Positions 21,682 through 33,900 of a stretch of 64,000 bases of DNA are shown here, one piece after another. The position numbers were made by a program, and so were the translations under genes. The notes below the pieces were generated by a model. The model saw only the letters and a list, made by a program, of their open reading frames with translations, did no database searches and had not been told where the DNA came from. Source of the stretch: Alentia gelatinosa (lineage: Eukaryota; Annelida; Polychaeta; Phyllodocida; Polynoidae); NCBI GenBank assembly GCA_950022655.1, contig OX465582.1, positions 92,580,704-92,644,703 of the forward strand, in the 5' to 3' direction. The first letter of the stretch is position 1; each line of letters opens with the position of its first letter.

Positions 21682-21870
21682 AAATTAAAATTAGGTCCTG
21701 CTCATACGATTGACTAAGGAATAGTGAGGAGATCCCCAACCGTCGCATCAAAGGAACTATGACGTGTGCGACAATAGGCCACGCCCCCGAGTGGCTATAC
21801 CATAGATACGTGCTTAGCAAATGGGGGCCTAATTATATATGTATAAGTAAGTGCATTATACATTAATATA
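21682..21870 (-). repeat. Terminal repeat A1 of Ngaro-like element
   Basis: Left (5') end of the element in its own orientation, 189 bp. It is repeated internally at 17605-17793. It probably contains the promoter, as its 3' edge is only about 55 nt from the gag start. Confidence 0.88.
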
Positions 21871-22167
21871 TATAAGGATGGGAAAACTGCCAGATACCGG
21901 AAGTTATCAAAGTAAGGACAGTTGCACCGCATGTGCAACTGGCATCGCGGCAACGCACCAGGATCACTGCGTCACTTTACTTTGATCATTATCAAATAGG
22001 TGGCCATTATTCTCTCCTCCTCCAATCTAGTTGGTTTTGGTTTCAAACACTAGATCACATATATCATATCGTCTTTTCCAAGTGGTATATGTCTGTGATG
22101 GATTAAATGACAAGATTCAAATGACTAGCACTTGACCTTTTCATACCAACTGCTTGGATGACCCTCG

Positions 22168-22540
22168 CCCGGCGTCTACACTACACGATTATGGGTGGCA
22201 ATTCTTGAACCTGACGACTTTCAGCCATAAAAGTCTAGAAATCGTCTAATGTAAATGCAAAGAGTGTGGCGACTGCAGATTGCCTGATTATGTCTTATTG
22301 CACGATAAAGCACCACCTCACGACTATTAGACATGCTCTGACCCTGGCGACTATTTCAAGCCAGTTTGAATTAGTAGTCTACTTAGGCTGCGATTCTGTA
22401 AAAACTCATTGTCGTCAGTGTGAACCCTCGGGTAAATTCTGACGTTTACGACTTTTGCGGTGGACATTGCTACCGCCTGATGACTATTGGCTGACGATCT
22501 ACAGTCGCCATATATTTAGCCATCTAGTGTAAACGCCGGG
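22168..22540. mobile_element. MITE, 373 bp, CCCGGCGTYTACACT termini
   Basis: CCCGGCGTCTACACT at 22168-22182 and AGTGTAAACGCCGGG at 22526-22540 are inverted repeats with one mismatch. No coding capacity. The interior is rich in CGACT/AGTCG words that could pair across the element. Flanks do not give a clear target duplication. Confidence 0.75.
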
Positions 22541-23399
22541 TTAGAGAGACGTGGTAGAACTGGTCTACCTACATCAGTTCTGAATGCCACAAGTTACCTA
22601 TTATAGCGTGTAAGGTTGAGATTTATTTATTTTGTATTGCCATTAAATTTAAAGCTTATTGGGACTTTGTATTGGGTGTTCTCACTCTTTCACTCATTTG
22701 AATACATAACCTTTTTTTTCACATGTTACATATAAAACGTCATTGTTCATATTGTGTGCAATTGAATAAATGTTTTGTATTTCGGCGAGACAACAAAAAG
22801 GGTATGTGTGCGCGAGGTCATATGATTATATATGTAAATCTGGCGCGAAAAGCAACACACACAGAAAGTTATATTTTCCCCGCCCACCACCCGACATATT
22901 GTATTCTAAAAACACTTGAATGTGGAGTGTATTGATCGGGTTAATGAAGATATCTTAATTTTTGTGCAAACTACGAACTATTTTTTTAATTATTTTTTTT
23001 CTTATTAGGCGCATTCAAATATACATTTGGTTTTCAATGTGCCTATCTTATCAGGCGACATCAGCGTAATGCATATCAACGAATATTTCTTTACATTCAG
23101 CCATATGTAGTAATTGGTATTATTATTGTTGATGATAGATGGTAATGATATGAGATGGTATATGTTGACATAGTTTTTCCTTTAAACAGTAGAGATAGAG
23201 ATGGAAGGCAGCTAGTATACATGTGTATCTCTAACCAAGTATCCACCTTCAATTTCTCATTCACAGTTTTTTTTACAATAATTGGCTATGATCATACAGC
23301 AATAGTATAATTAATACATTATTGCGATTATTATGTTTTGGATTTGGGTTACTGTGTACTCAAAACAGACTAGCATCAGGTGTTGTCACATATCATGGC
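22541..23399. other. Non-coding, nothing recognised
   Basis: AT-rich sequence without a supported gene or repeat. Confidence 0.35.
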
Positions 23400-23525
23400 C
23401 ACTTATCAGATATTTGCTCTAGTTTTTTTACATGTTTCTTAAAAGCGTATTTAGTGGGCTCTTCCTTTAGTTCTTGAGATTGGGCGTTCCATAGTTTAGA
23501 ACCTCTGTATTCAGGGAATTAAAAA
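23400..23525 (-). pseudogene. LINE reverse transcriptase C-terminal fragment
   Basis: The - strand reads YRGSKLWNAQSQELKEEPTK then a lysine-rich FKKHVKKL before a stop. This is the typical tail of a LINE RT ORF, where a short Ser-x-x-LWN motif is followed by a charged helix. Only about 40 residues survive. No upstream RT domain is present on the right, so it is a 5'-truncated remnant. Confidence 0.6.
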
Positions 23526-25112
23526 AAAAATTCACTCCGTGCCAGGAGAAAAGTAATGAAATCAACTACATCACAGAAAGTTTCAAGATGGAGGAAGACA
23601 TCTATTCGCGACTTCAGAGTCGTTATTCAACAACTACAAGTGAGTAATGACTAAACATCAAGGAACCTATAACATGGGGCGTTTAACAGTTCAAATAGCT
23701 CAAATATGCCAAACCATCGATAATAACAGCAAGTCACTTGTCTAGGTCTGCAAAAGGCTAGGAACAGACACGCCGGATGTGCCCGTTGTGCATGTGCAAA
23801 AATATGTTAATTAACTTCACTCTCCCAATCGTAGTCACTCGCCACTTGGAACCAAGCATAACGACGGTGTTTTGTTATAGATCTACACCCATATTTCCGC
23901 TAGCACCTATGGCATCAGTTACACCTTTTGATAATGTTTACTTGGGTGCAAAGACCTATTTCCTGCACTGCATGAATATATATGAAATAGTTATGAAATG
24001 TAAATGGGATGTATTCGATTGAGGTGACAACTAGCATTAGATGTTCAATGATTGTTCATAATCTGGTGTACTCGATCTCCCAGCCTTCCTCTGTGATGTT
24101 GTTAGGAATTGTTGTTGGTCATCAGTTGAAAAGCAAATGCTGGTAGTTGGGTGATTTCTGAGTTTTGCAATTAACCTAGGATAGTATAAGTTCCATATAT
24201 CAACAAATAGAAAATGCAAAAAAAAGGAACGCCACCATGCTAACTTTTATGGGAGGGCCATCTGAAAATATAAGTGCTTAACTCTTGGTGTCTATGGGAA
24301 AATGCAATATTTTGACTTTGTTGCTAAATGACACTGATGTGCTATTGCTATCTTCAAATAATTCTGGATTGTAATAGTTGGGAGCATGTACAAATGAGAA
24401 ATGCTAAAAAATACTATGTCACCATGTTAATTCCTATGGGAAGGCCATCATTTTATTATTATTTTTATAAACTTTATTAGGGTATATATACATATTTTTT
24501 TTTTCAAAATCCTTTATTGGTCAGTATTCACTTTTTACATTTGCTCAGATTTGCAAATTTGTCACATTTGTCCAATAAAAGAATGACAACCGTCAGCCTG
24601 GCCGGAGTGCCTGTGGCTGGTTTTCATCAGTCGTCATCCATCCCAACACAATTTGTTGATTCACGACTCATATCCCCATAGTATAAAAATATAATATACA
24701 TATCATAGGTATATACCAATTTACAATTGTCTTTTATGTGGTTGGAACACCCATAATAAGTATCACTTATACATTTGTCTAAATATACGCTGTTATACAA
24801 TCAGGTAGGTACATTTTCAAGCAATATATTTTTGGAGAGGCTCTTAAACAGTTTATACGTCAGTGTTTTCCTCGAGATTGCTGACAGATAGCCAGACTCG
24901 GCCAGTGCCGTTCTTCCGTCTGGTCCCTCATGGGATGGCAAACACAGATACATCACATAAGTTGAATAAGCTACAGGTGTTTGACTCTAATACATTGTTC
25001 TGAATTTCATGTAGTAATTTCAGTAGTATAACATCATGGTCATTTGTTAGGTTTGATGAGATGAATGATATCGGGTATACAATGGTCCATAATTATTTGT
25101 GCAGGGTTCTAT

Positions 25113-26149
25113 CACTGCACAAAAACCACTATTTTACAAAAATATACGCCATCGCGATACCGCACGTATCGGCTGTATTGTGGCTTGTTTATACTTGTAT
25201 ACACCTATTATACGCCTCTGCGTTTCGGGCGTCTACGAGACAGTTTCCATATGTAGACGCGCGCGACTTGGCTGTCTTTCACGCCTGGCGTATATAAGAT
25301 AAAACTTACTCGGTGCAATATATATACGCCAGGCGTATATATGATACCCAAAAAAAAAAAATTGTGACCCACAGCCCGCCCCGTCCTGTGGGTGTTGGTA
25401 GAGGATGCACCAACACTGACCCGCCACCCGCGACCTCCTAACCCCACCCCCTACCGCCCCCCCGATACCCCACCACCCTACCACCCCACCACCATACACT
25501 CACTCTACCCACAGTGAAGCCCTGGTACAGTCCCCCACCTCCCTGTAGTCTATGTAGACGGATTAGCGGCAGCTCGGCGTGTATGTGTAAGATGTTTTCA
25601 CACCTAGTCGGAGGCGCACAGGGCGGGCGGCTGAGCGGGTGGCTGTGAGGGTGGCGGCCGCATTCACACTGGAGTCGGACTTTAGGCGCACAGAGACACT
25701 GGGGGGAGGCGATTATATAGTAAGCCTCACTGTCCACACATTGAAATGGTGTTTGAAAGTAAGATCTATTAGAAAAACAATTAAAAATACAACATAATGC
25801 AAGTTTTACTATGTGTAATTAATCAATTTATAATTAATTAGGTTTTTTTAAATGTATTGGTAATATGAAATTGCAATTTTCATATAATACATAGTTGGAT
25901 GGTTAATGGCAAATGAAATATGCTACCAGTAGTGTCCCCAAGTTGCAAAGATCGGAACTATTGGACGCTGGTGTATATACAACGGAATCAGGCATATATA
26001 TGACGCATTTAAGACCGCACCATGGACATGTTTATACGCCACTAGATAAGGCGTCTATGAGACGGATTACAGGTTTAACTTCTAGACGCAAAATCCTACT
26101 GTTAGACGCGTTTCGCATACATATGTAAAGCGGTAAGTTTCGTGCAGTG
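25113..26149. mobile_element. TIR element, CACTGCAC family, copy 1 (1037 bp)
   Basis: It begins CACTGCACAAAAACCACT and ends GTGCAGTG, with about 26 imperfect bp of terminal inverted repeat. GCGTCTA/TAGACGC words recur in both subterminal parts. The middle is a C- or G-rich segment (25380-25700). No transposase frame is seen. Both ends match 29005-29537. The left end matches 32817 and 39851. The middle and right part match 62640-63185. Confidence 0.8.
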
Positions 26150-26384
26150 TATCCGTGTATGTTCTATTATCTCATTAGTTTTTCCTCATTCTATATATAG
26201 ACAATATATAATTCCACCAGGCAATAGAAATTGTCCCAGATAAATGGGTTCACCGTTGTATCCACTTGTTTAGTAGTGTCAGCGACAAGCTGACCAACTT
26301 TGGACATGTATATCATATTGAACATTCGATGGCAGGTATTATTGTACATGTTCACAATTTTTCAGTATTTTCAATCACACTTTT

Positions 26385-28049
26385 TTACTAGGATCTTAAA
26401 TTTTGATGTATCATCAATAATGGTAAACACTTCTTTTAGATTATTCCAGTTATTAATGGATTGAACATGAAACGATCTGTCAAAAACCGGATTTTTTAGT
26501 GGTGGTTGGTTTAATCATATTCCCTGTTTCATTCTCTGGGGTAGGTCTCTATTATCTATCATTTGTGGGTCTCGAGCAAGGGTGAATGCATAGAAGAGTG
26601 AGTGGATATCCCTTCGGTCACTTAATAATTTCAGTTTCAACGCTAAGTGCATTTCAGCAGTTGTCATCCTTGGGTTAGGCTCTAGTCTTACTCGGTATAT
26701 AGTCCGTAGTATCCTGTTTTGTAAATTTTGTAAGGGCTTAGAACTCTGTTGTTTATGATCCTCGTAAATAAAATCGCAGTAGTCAAAAAAAGGTAAGATG
26801 GTAGATTTGTAGATTTGGAGGGCTGTTCTATTGTCTATATATTTACAAATTTTGTTGAATAGGTAAATTTTATAACCAACTTTTTGTATCACTGTAGTTC
26901 TATGTTCGGCAAATTTTAATCGTCTATCAATAGTTAAGCCAAGGTATTTGAATTTAGTGACTTGCTCCAATTCCACCCCATTTAGATATAATGATTCAAG
27001 AGGAGGTTTACTTAGTGTTGAATAACTCATCCATACAGTTTTTGTTTCATTTAGTGTAAGTAGATTCTCAACAGACCATTTTTCATTGAGTGGGGTTACT
27101 GTCTGTAAGTCAGCTAGGGTCTTAGTGGTAATTACTGTATCATCTGCGTATAAAGTCATAAATATTTTGTCCAAGGGCATATTAGCGAGGTCATTGATAT
27201 AGATTAAGAAAAATGTTGGGCCTAACACCGAGCCCTGTGGGACTCTGCAACTTACAGGTAATGATTTTGAAATGTGGCCGTTTAAATTAACTTTTTGGGT
27301 TCTATTGGTAAGGTAACTATTTATCCAGCTGCATGTTTTATTATCAACTCCTATCTTGTGTATTTTATAAAGTAATAAGTTGTGGGGAACAGTGTCAAAC
27401 GCTTTCTTGAAGTCAAGGAATATAGAGGTAGTATTATGTGTAGTGTCGATTATATTGTATATATTTCTTAAGTAATTGGTAATAACAGTTATCGTTGATT
27501 TATTTGATCTAAAGCCATGTTGGTTAATAGTTAATTTATTGTTACTTTCTAAGTATGTTTTCATTCTGTTATTGACTAATTTTTCAAGGATCTTTCCAGG
27601 GAGAGGCAGAATACCTATCGATCTTAGGTTAGTAGCATGGCAGGCATTTGCTTTTTGGGGAATGGCTGATACAGTAGCACTTTTCCATAGGTCTGGATAT
27701 GTCGAGTGGAAAATAGTTGAGTTAAAAAGGATACATACTTTGTCAACTATCACGGTAAAAGCTATCTTGATAACAAATGATTTAATGTGGGGAATGGCAG
27801 ATGCTTTACTGATGTCGATTTTTTCGAAACTTTTAAAACTTGCTCTACTGTAAATACTTCATTAAAGAGTGAGGCTTCGTCTTTTCGAATTTCAAAGGGG
27901 AGATGATGTGTAGGAGGCTGATGCATCTTCAGTGCAAGCGTAGCTCCAATGTTTGCGAAGTAATCGTTCACATGTTCAGCCATTTCTCCCTCAAGTATCT
28001 CTTTGTTAGTGTTTTGATCAATTAACTTGGTAATTGGGGGGATCTGCAT
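26385..28049 (-). pseudogene. LINE reverse transcriptase, frameshifted and 5'-truncated
   Basis: The main frame 26515-27753 covers the RT palm and thumb: ATVSAIPQKANACHATNLRS (finger), FLDFKKAFDTVPHNLLLYKI (first catalytic Asp), GVPQGSVLGP as RVPQGSVLGPTFFLIYINDL, and LYADDTVI (YADD catalytic pair). KFKYLGLTIDRRL and LPFFDYCDFIY follow, typical of CR1/L2-like LINEs. The preceding 27762-28049 holds the RT-0 region (HVNDYFANIGATLALK) in another frame, and the tail past 26515 (VFDRSFHVQSINNWN) needs a further shift. There is no endonuclease because the copy is 5'-truncated. It is inactive. Confidence 0.88.
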
Positions 28050-28148
28050 CTGAAGAAGGATGCATCTGAAGAAGGTAATTGCTTATCTATTGGTGTCTAT
28101 GGAAAACTGCAATATTTCCATGAAACCAGATGTCAGCACCAGTGTTAA

Positions 28149-29004
28149 TTAAGTAGGAACAGGGGGCGCTTCGATACCTATACCCGCATTTGTCTTTAAG
28201 TATCATCTTTGTACTCCCAAGCCACATCGCCTGTGAGTCCATCATCTGGAATATTGTGATTTCTCTTTATGAAGAACTCGAGCCTGTGAAAGATGGGTTT
28301 ATCATTACTCGAAAATTTATTAAGTATAGTAGATAAATTTTATGGATTTGTAAACAACTATAAAGTATCATTATAAATAAAAGACTACCAAACTATAATT
28401 CTATACTGGTGTTTGTTGGTTTTGTGAAAACTTCTCATAGAATTTATGGATAATATTTCATAAAATGTGTAACAACACTTTGTTTAAAATGTAATATAGA
28501 GTTGATGAGAGTTGATAAAATAGGTTGAATGTGATAATAAATAATGGAATGAAAGTGAGAGAGTTATTAAAAATCTTGATGTTGGGTGGGTGGGTAAATA
28601 TTGTGTGTAAAAGTAACGTGTATATAATGTTGGATGTTGAAGAAGAACAAGGAAGCAGGTGGGTTTATGGGTATGCAGTGTTGGATAGATAGATGATAGG
28701 TGGTGCTATAGTAGAGAAGTTAGTACAAATGTTGTCCACTAGGTGAGGGGAAGGAGCAAAGAGGTGGCCTGCAATATATTTTTGCATGCCTAACCTGTTA
28801 ACCTAGAAGATTAATCCAGTACAATAAAAAGAAAGATATAGGCGCTAGCATTAATATCACCATTATCAATTTGGAAAACAAATAACAAAATAAATCTATT
28901 TTTACTGAACCTTCCTTTACCCTATTGCATGCACATCCTGTGCCTACCTAAGTCATATTTACTCCTGCATATGTATCCATCTGTCTCCCTTCTCTCTCCC
29001 CTAC
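28149..29004. other. Non-coding, nothing recognised
   Basis: AT-rich sequence without a supported gene or repeat. Confidence 0.35.
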
Positions 29005-29537
29005 CACTGCACGAAAACCACTATTTTACATATATATACGCCATCGCGATAATGCACGTATCAGCAGTAACGTGGCTTGTTTATACTTGTATACACCTCT
29101 TATAAGCGTCTGCGTTTCGGGCGTCTACGAGACAGTTTTCATATGTAGATGCGCGCGAGTTGGCTGTCTTTTAGGCCTGGAATATTTAAGATAGAACATA
29201 CATATATGCGGCCCGCCCCTGTGGGTGTTGGTAGAGGATGCACCAAAGCTGAATCGCCACCCTCAACCTCCCAACCCCACCCCCTACCGCCCCCCCCCCC
29301 TCCCGACATGCTACCAGTAGTGTCCCCAAGTTGCAAAGATCGGAACTATTGGATGGTGGCGTAAATACAACGGAATCATGCGTATATATGACGTATATAA
29401 GTTTGCACCATGGACATGTATATACGCCACTAGATAAGGCGTCTACGAGACGTCTAATAGGTCGAACTTCTAGACGCAAAATCCTACTGTTAGACGCATT
29501 TCGGATACATATGTAAAGCGGTAGGGTTTGTGCAGTG
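29005..29537. mobile_element. TIR element, CACTGCAC family, copy 2 (533 bp)
   Basis: Same ends as 25113-26149: CACTGCACGAAAACCACT on the left, TTTGTGCAGTG on the right. About 500 bp of the middle is missing, so it is an internal-deletion derivative. The 3' 230 bp match 25918-26149 closely. Confidence 0.8.
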
Positions 29538-30743
29538 AACGCCTTTTATACAACCCCTTTGAGGATCCTGATATATATATATATGCTTATCGCCTAAATA
29601 AGCTCATGGAAATTATATTTTCTTTCTCTAATGACAAAAGAATATATATATATATCTTTTTTTAAAATGAATTAACCTTGCTGATATACAATTTTCCATC
29701 GCAACATAAAATAAATAAAGTAACAGAATAAGCTGGTTGGTTTTCGTCATCCTGCCCAAGGTTTAATAACAGTCCATTTCATTTTTATCGATTTTTTTTA
29801 CCAGATTTAACAAAAAAACACTTAATTTGATTTATCCTGTAACCATACATTTGTGCAAGAGTGACCTTTGCATTAAGTATCAAATAAAGATTCTGAGTTC
29901 TTTGATACTAGTTCACGATTGAAGTTACATCTTCAAGACCAACGCATGACGTATAGACCATTATAAACCTCAATACACCATTATATTTGATTCATCAAAA
30001 TAGCGAGATTTTGATTTTATCTTCTAATGTTTGGGCTCTTTTTGACTTAATTGTCTGATACTGTTCTTTTTCATGATTTTTTACTGTAGATTGGTTAAGA
30101 TTCGTTTCTATGAATATATTTTCCCATAAAGCCTCATTACAAAATTCAATGTCAGATGACCAGAACCTTGGCTTGGTTGGTATTTCCGCTTACAGGCCAT
30201 GTTTTTTGACAGTTAATTATGGAGAAATTCCAAATTTCGTCCTCTGGTGGAAACATCAGTGAGAAAAGAAAATGAGTACACCGATTTCCTCCTATTTCAG
30301 ATCTTTCATTTCAGATCTTGGCTGAACAGGGATCACTGACATTTGAGATATCAACCAGTAGGCATTTTTTATATCTATAAACTTCCAAATTAAAATAATT
30401 GCCCTAGGTTTCAATATATCGAACTTATATTCTTAAAACTCCTTGCAACATAATTGTCAATTAGATTATTGATAATTTTACCGAGTCCGATCTTATATCA
30501 TAACACACCTTACAAAGACTTTACCCTGTATGTCACAGGGTGAAGTATGGCCATAAATATGACAGGTAGAAGCCTGCACTGTACATAGAAGATACGGACA
30601 CAGGTATATAATGATATAGCTCTATTCCATTCAGAAAAAAATTGCATGTAGCAGTTAAAAAGGAAATATATGCATCTCGAGATTTCTTGTAGAGTTTTTG
30701 GGCAATGCAATTATGCAATGGTATTATGTAAGTCAATGCGATG
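29538..30743. other. Downstream flank of transporter gene
   Basis: AT-rich sequence with no exon seen. 30525-30625 is a copy of the CCTGT(A)CGTCACA-type tail that also follows the foldback repeats at 33345-33445 and 37222-37310. Confidence 0.45.
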
Positions 30744-30749
30744 TTTATT
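30744..30749 (-). promoter_or_regulatory. Possible poly(A) signal of transporter gene
   Basis: AATAAA on the - strand about 11 nt after the stop codon. This is unusually close to the stop, so a more distal signal may be the one used. Confidence 0.3.
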
Positions 30750-30759
30750 TTAATTGCAT

Positions 30760-30957
30760 TTAGAGATGTGTTGACTGTGTCACATTTGTTGATATTGCAG
30801 ATATGTCAGTGGTTTTCTGTTTTTCCTCATCACCTTCCATTAATGGCTTGGCCCAATCCTGGACTTCTCCTTCAGCAAATATAAGAAAGATAAAGGCCCC
30901 AAACATGTATATACCAGCTGCCACATAGAAGACTACTTGCCACTCCTCCCGTGTACG
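30760..30957 (-). CDS. SLC17-like gene, last coding exon
   Basis: 66 codons including the stop, acceptor TTTCAG at 30958, phase 0. It encodes [19 protein letters not shown] (TM12), [11 protein letters not shown] and a polar cytosolic tail. Confidence 0.9.
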   Translation of the reverse strand, partial: RTREEWQVVFYVAAGIYMFGAFIFLIFAEGEVQDWAKPLMEGDEEKQKTTDISAISTNVTQSTHL

Positions 30958-33900
30958 CTGAAAAAGAAAAGTGAGAGAATGAAAAGATGAGTTAAAAAAA
31001 CATTTTGTAACCTTCTTTCTATTGATCATTATTATCATTATAATTATTATGATTCATTTAAAAACATATCTTTTGTCATTGTCCCCACTAGTATCATGAG
31101 CTTCATTGCTTTTTCCTCATTACCATAAACCTTTGTTATATATAAAGTTATGAACAAGTAATCAGTGAAATCAGGAATCAGATATATTTTTTGTTATCTT
31201 GTTGGTAATAATGGAAGAGTGTACCAACAGCTAACAAATGATTGACTTAACTGTTTTAAAAACCATAAATGAATCTAATTAAAATGACAATTTGGTTGAA
31301 CCAGCTCATATATATATATGCCTTGTATGAAATATTTCTTTAAATGTTTCTATAAGTGATACACAAAAGTATATATCGATTCCACATTCCATATCCCAAA
31401 TATTATTGCTGAAAAGCAGGTTTTTTGTTTTTGTTTTTGGAGCAAGATGAATTGAATTCTCCATAGATTTTACATTTGAACTCCTTCTTTTGATGTTGCT
31501 TACCCCTTCTCTCCTGGTAAACAAGTAACTACTTAGTACCTTCAGCATAAAGCTTCTAGTAAACATGGTATGGGGCATTTAAAAAAAAATCTGTAATATT
31601 TAAGAGTATATTGTGACAATCACCAAATTCGGCTATATGGCCGTTATTCCACTCGGGCCCTAGACCCCTATTCCTCATTCTTATGGCGAGTGTTAAGCTG
31701 AATGGGTACCATTTTTATGTAAGTCTTTGGTATGACCCGAACGGGGTTTGAACCCACGATCTCCCATGCTCGCGGCGATCACCCCTACCACTTGGCCACT
31801 GATCTTCTTTTTGCTGTTTAATTTGATGTTGATACTATGATCATCCCTAAACTGACTTACTATGAGCTTAACTGATTTTTTCCTCCGATTGCCACCCTTG
31901 TATGTTCCTATGGTCATCATCAATTCAGGCCTTGTGTAACTTTTTTCATATCATATAGTTGACAATGAGCCTATCTTATTTATAAAAACTATTTGGGCTG
32001 AAATCCTTACTGATCTTAAATATAAATCCAGCTATTAATGTGATGCATTTATCATTCAGCATTCGTTTCTTAAGAAAGTGTTTTTGCAGTTTTATGTTTC
32101 ATTAAAAAATGAAGTTACATTGAAATATTCTATTCTATTCTTAGTATTAATAACTTACATTAGGAGTGAGTATTGAAACCACATATGGAGCTACAATACC
32201 ACTTGCTGAAGCAAAGGTGTTTGCAATCCCCGATAACGTAGCAGCAAAAGGCGGAGCAATATCCATGAAATTCACAAGTACTCCACTGTACTGTATCAAC
32301 AAGAGAAATGAAACTGAATTAAAACATCATGTGCTGGTGTATGAAAAGACACACCAATGTGTATCAAAGAAAAGTAGGAAAATTGTAAAACTGAACACTG
32401 TATTTGAAAAATATGTATGAAACACAAAATTGCATATTACAATAAAACACTGAACAGTCAATGTCTGAAAAGGAGATTGCTTTTTCTTTGAGGAAATCTA
32501 GTTTTAATGATTAGATTCATCTCAGCAGTTGTGATTTACATGATCCCACATACTCTCCATTTCTTTTTTAATTCAGGGAGGTGTTTCATAGACAAATGAC
32601 ATCTTTACTAAGGAACATGATAAAAGAGTTGGGAGTGATAATGAGTATCGATTCGATCACTGAAAGTGATAATTTCAAAATACTCACTGAAAATGTAGTT
32701 AAACGTACTAGTTACTAGCAATGAGGGATGCATGGCACCATGTGGTGAGAGTTGGCTAGACTACAGGCTAACACTATTTAGTTTGGCAACCAACCCCTGA
32801 TATAATAAAGGGTTTGCACTGCACAAGAACCATCATTTTACATATATATGCGCCCGGCGTATATATAGGTATGCTTTTGCGTATACAAGGTTGTCCTATT
32901 CCCTGTGTGTATACGCTTCGCCTGTAGGTGCCTGATTCATATATACGCCTGATTCATATATATGCCTGATTCTCTTGTATTTACACCACTATCGATATCA
33001 TAAATATGTTATAACATCTGATACAATATGTTTTTAAACTGCTGTTATGATCAGTACGAGAGGGTAGACCCTCTCACATACAGTGGCAACCATGTGGCAA
33101 TAATAGAGAGAGCTCACTTAGTTATGAAAAGGATACTATACGGAAACTGGCTTATTGTCTTCGTACGTCAAAAATATGTGGTGAAATTGTTGGTCACATA
33201 CATCCCGATGCCGTAGGCAGAGGGATGTATGTGATCAGCAATTTTACCAAGTATTTTGACGTACGAAGACAGTCAGCCTGTTTTTGTATTATTATATACC
33301 TATAAATGGCAAAATTTTATCTCGTCATGTGATCACATACCCTGTACGTCACAGTGTGGCATACGGGTATAAATACAGCATGGGTAGGAGCAGGCAGTAT
33401 ACATAGTTCATACAGCCACAGGTATATAATAATACCGCTGTTGGTGCCGTTTTGCTCCGAGGTGCCGCTCGCTGTTGCCATGCCCTAATATTGCAACACA
33501 AAATTCCGCTATTTGGAGAGCAACTATATAGAGAGCAACTTTGAGAGTTTTGTCAACTATTGAAACAGCTCCCTGTTCTGTATTATAGGGGCAGCAAATC
33601 TGTTACGTTCACCCAATATTATGGTCATCAGAGTGTGTATTGGTCTTTAACATTTGCAACAAGCAAATATATATTTAAAAGGCTTGCCCTAGATCTGTGT
33701 GGTAAGAATGAAAACAACAGGATCATGAATTATATTACTCAGTGTCTCAGTGTCTGAGGCCTGCCCTGTATCCTGTTTTCCCACGCTTCACTAAGAGGAA
33801 AGGATGTATGGCAAGCAGATAAACTGCTCCTCTTTTAACTCATATATGTATACTTTATTTTACTGGGCATTAATAAGACAGCCATGTATTCAACATATTG

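Larger units (their letters stand above)
17443..21870 (-). mobile_element. Complete Ngaro-like YR retrotransposon
   Basis: Read on the - strand: A1 repeat (21870-21682), gag (21626-20676), RT-RNase H (20639-18816), tyrosine recombinase (18840-17896), B1 (17865-17791), A2 (17793-17605), B2 (17517-17443). All three ORFs are open. A1 and A2 (189 bp) differ at one base seen, and B1 and B2 (75 bp) appear identical. Such split direct repeats, an RNase H and a recombinase without a methyltransferase domain fit Ngaro-type elements. No target duplication is seen, as expected for recombinase-mediated insertion. TA-rich sequence flanks both ends. Intact ORFs and near-identical repeats imply a recent insertion. 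Confidence 0.9.
24450..28060 (-). mobile_element. 5'-truncated LINE with nested TIR element
   Basis: On the - strand the element runs from about 28049 (truncated 5' end) to a 3' end at 24450, which has AATAAA (24473-24478) and an A/T-rich tail. It interrupts an older repeat whose unbroken copy is at 46139-46540. TGCATCTGAAGAAGG is present twice in tandem at the right edge (28045-28075), a probable insertion scar. Its 3' UTR received the TIR element at 25113-26149. Confidence 0.8.
24135..28148. repeat. Old dispersed repeat, split by a LINE insertion
   Basis: The left part 24135-24449 and right part about 28061-28148 together match the unbroken copy at 46139-46540. Shared blocks include CTGGTAGTTGGGTGATT, GTCTATGGGAAAATGCAATA and GCAGCACCAGTGTTAA (the last AGCACCAGTGTTAA here). 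The insertion point falls within CCATC|TGAAGAAGG. Confidence 0.8.

Noticed and set aside
31735..31810. Functional tRNA gene
   Set aside because: A and B boxes are present but the acceptor stem does not pair and a SINE body follows.
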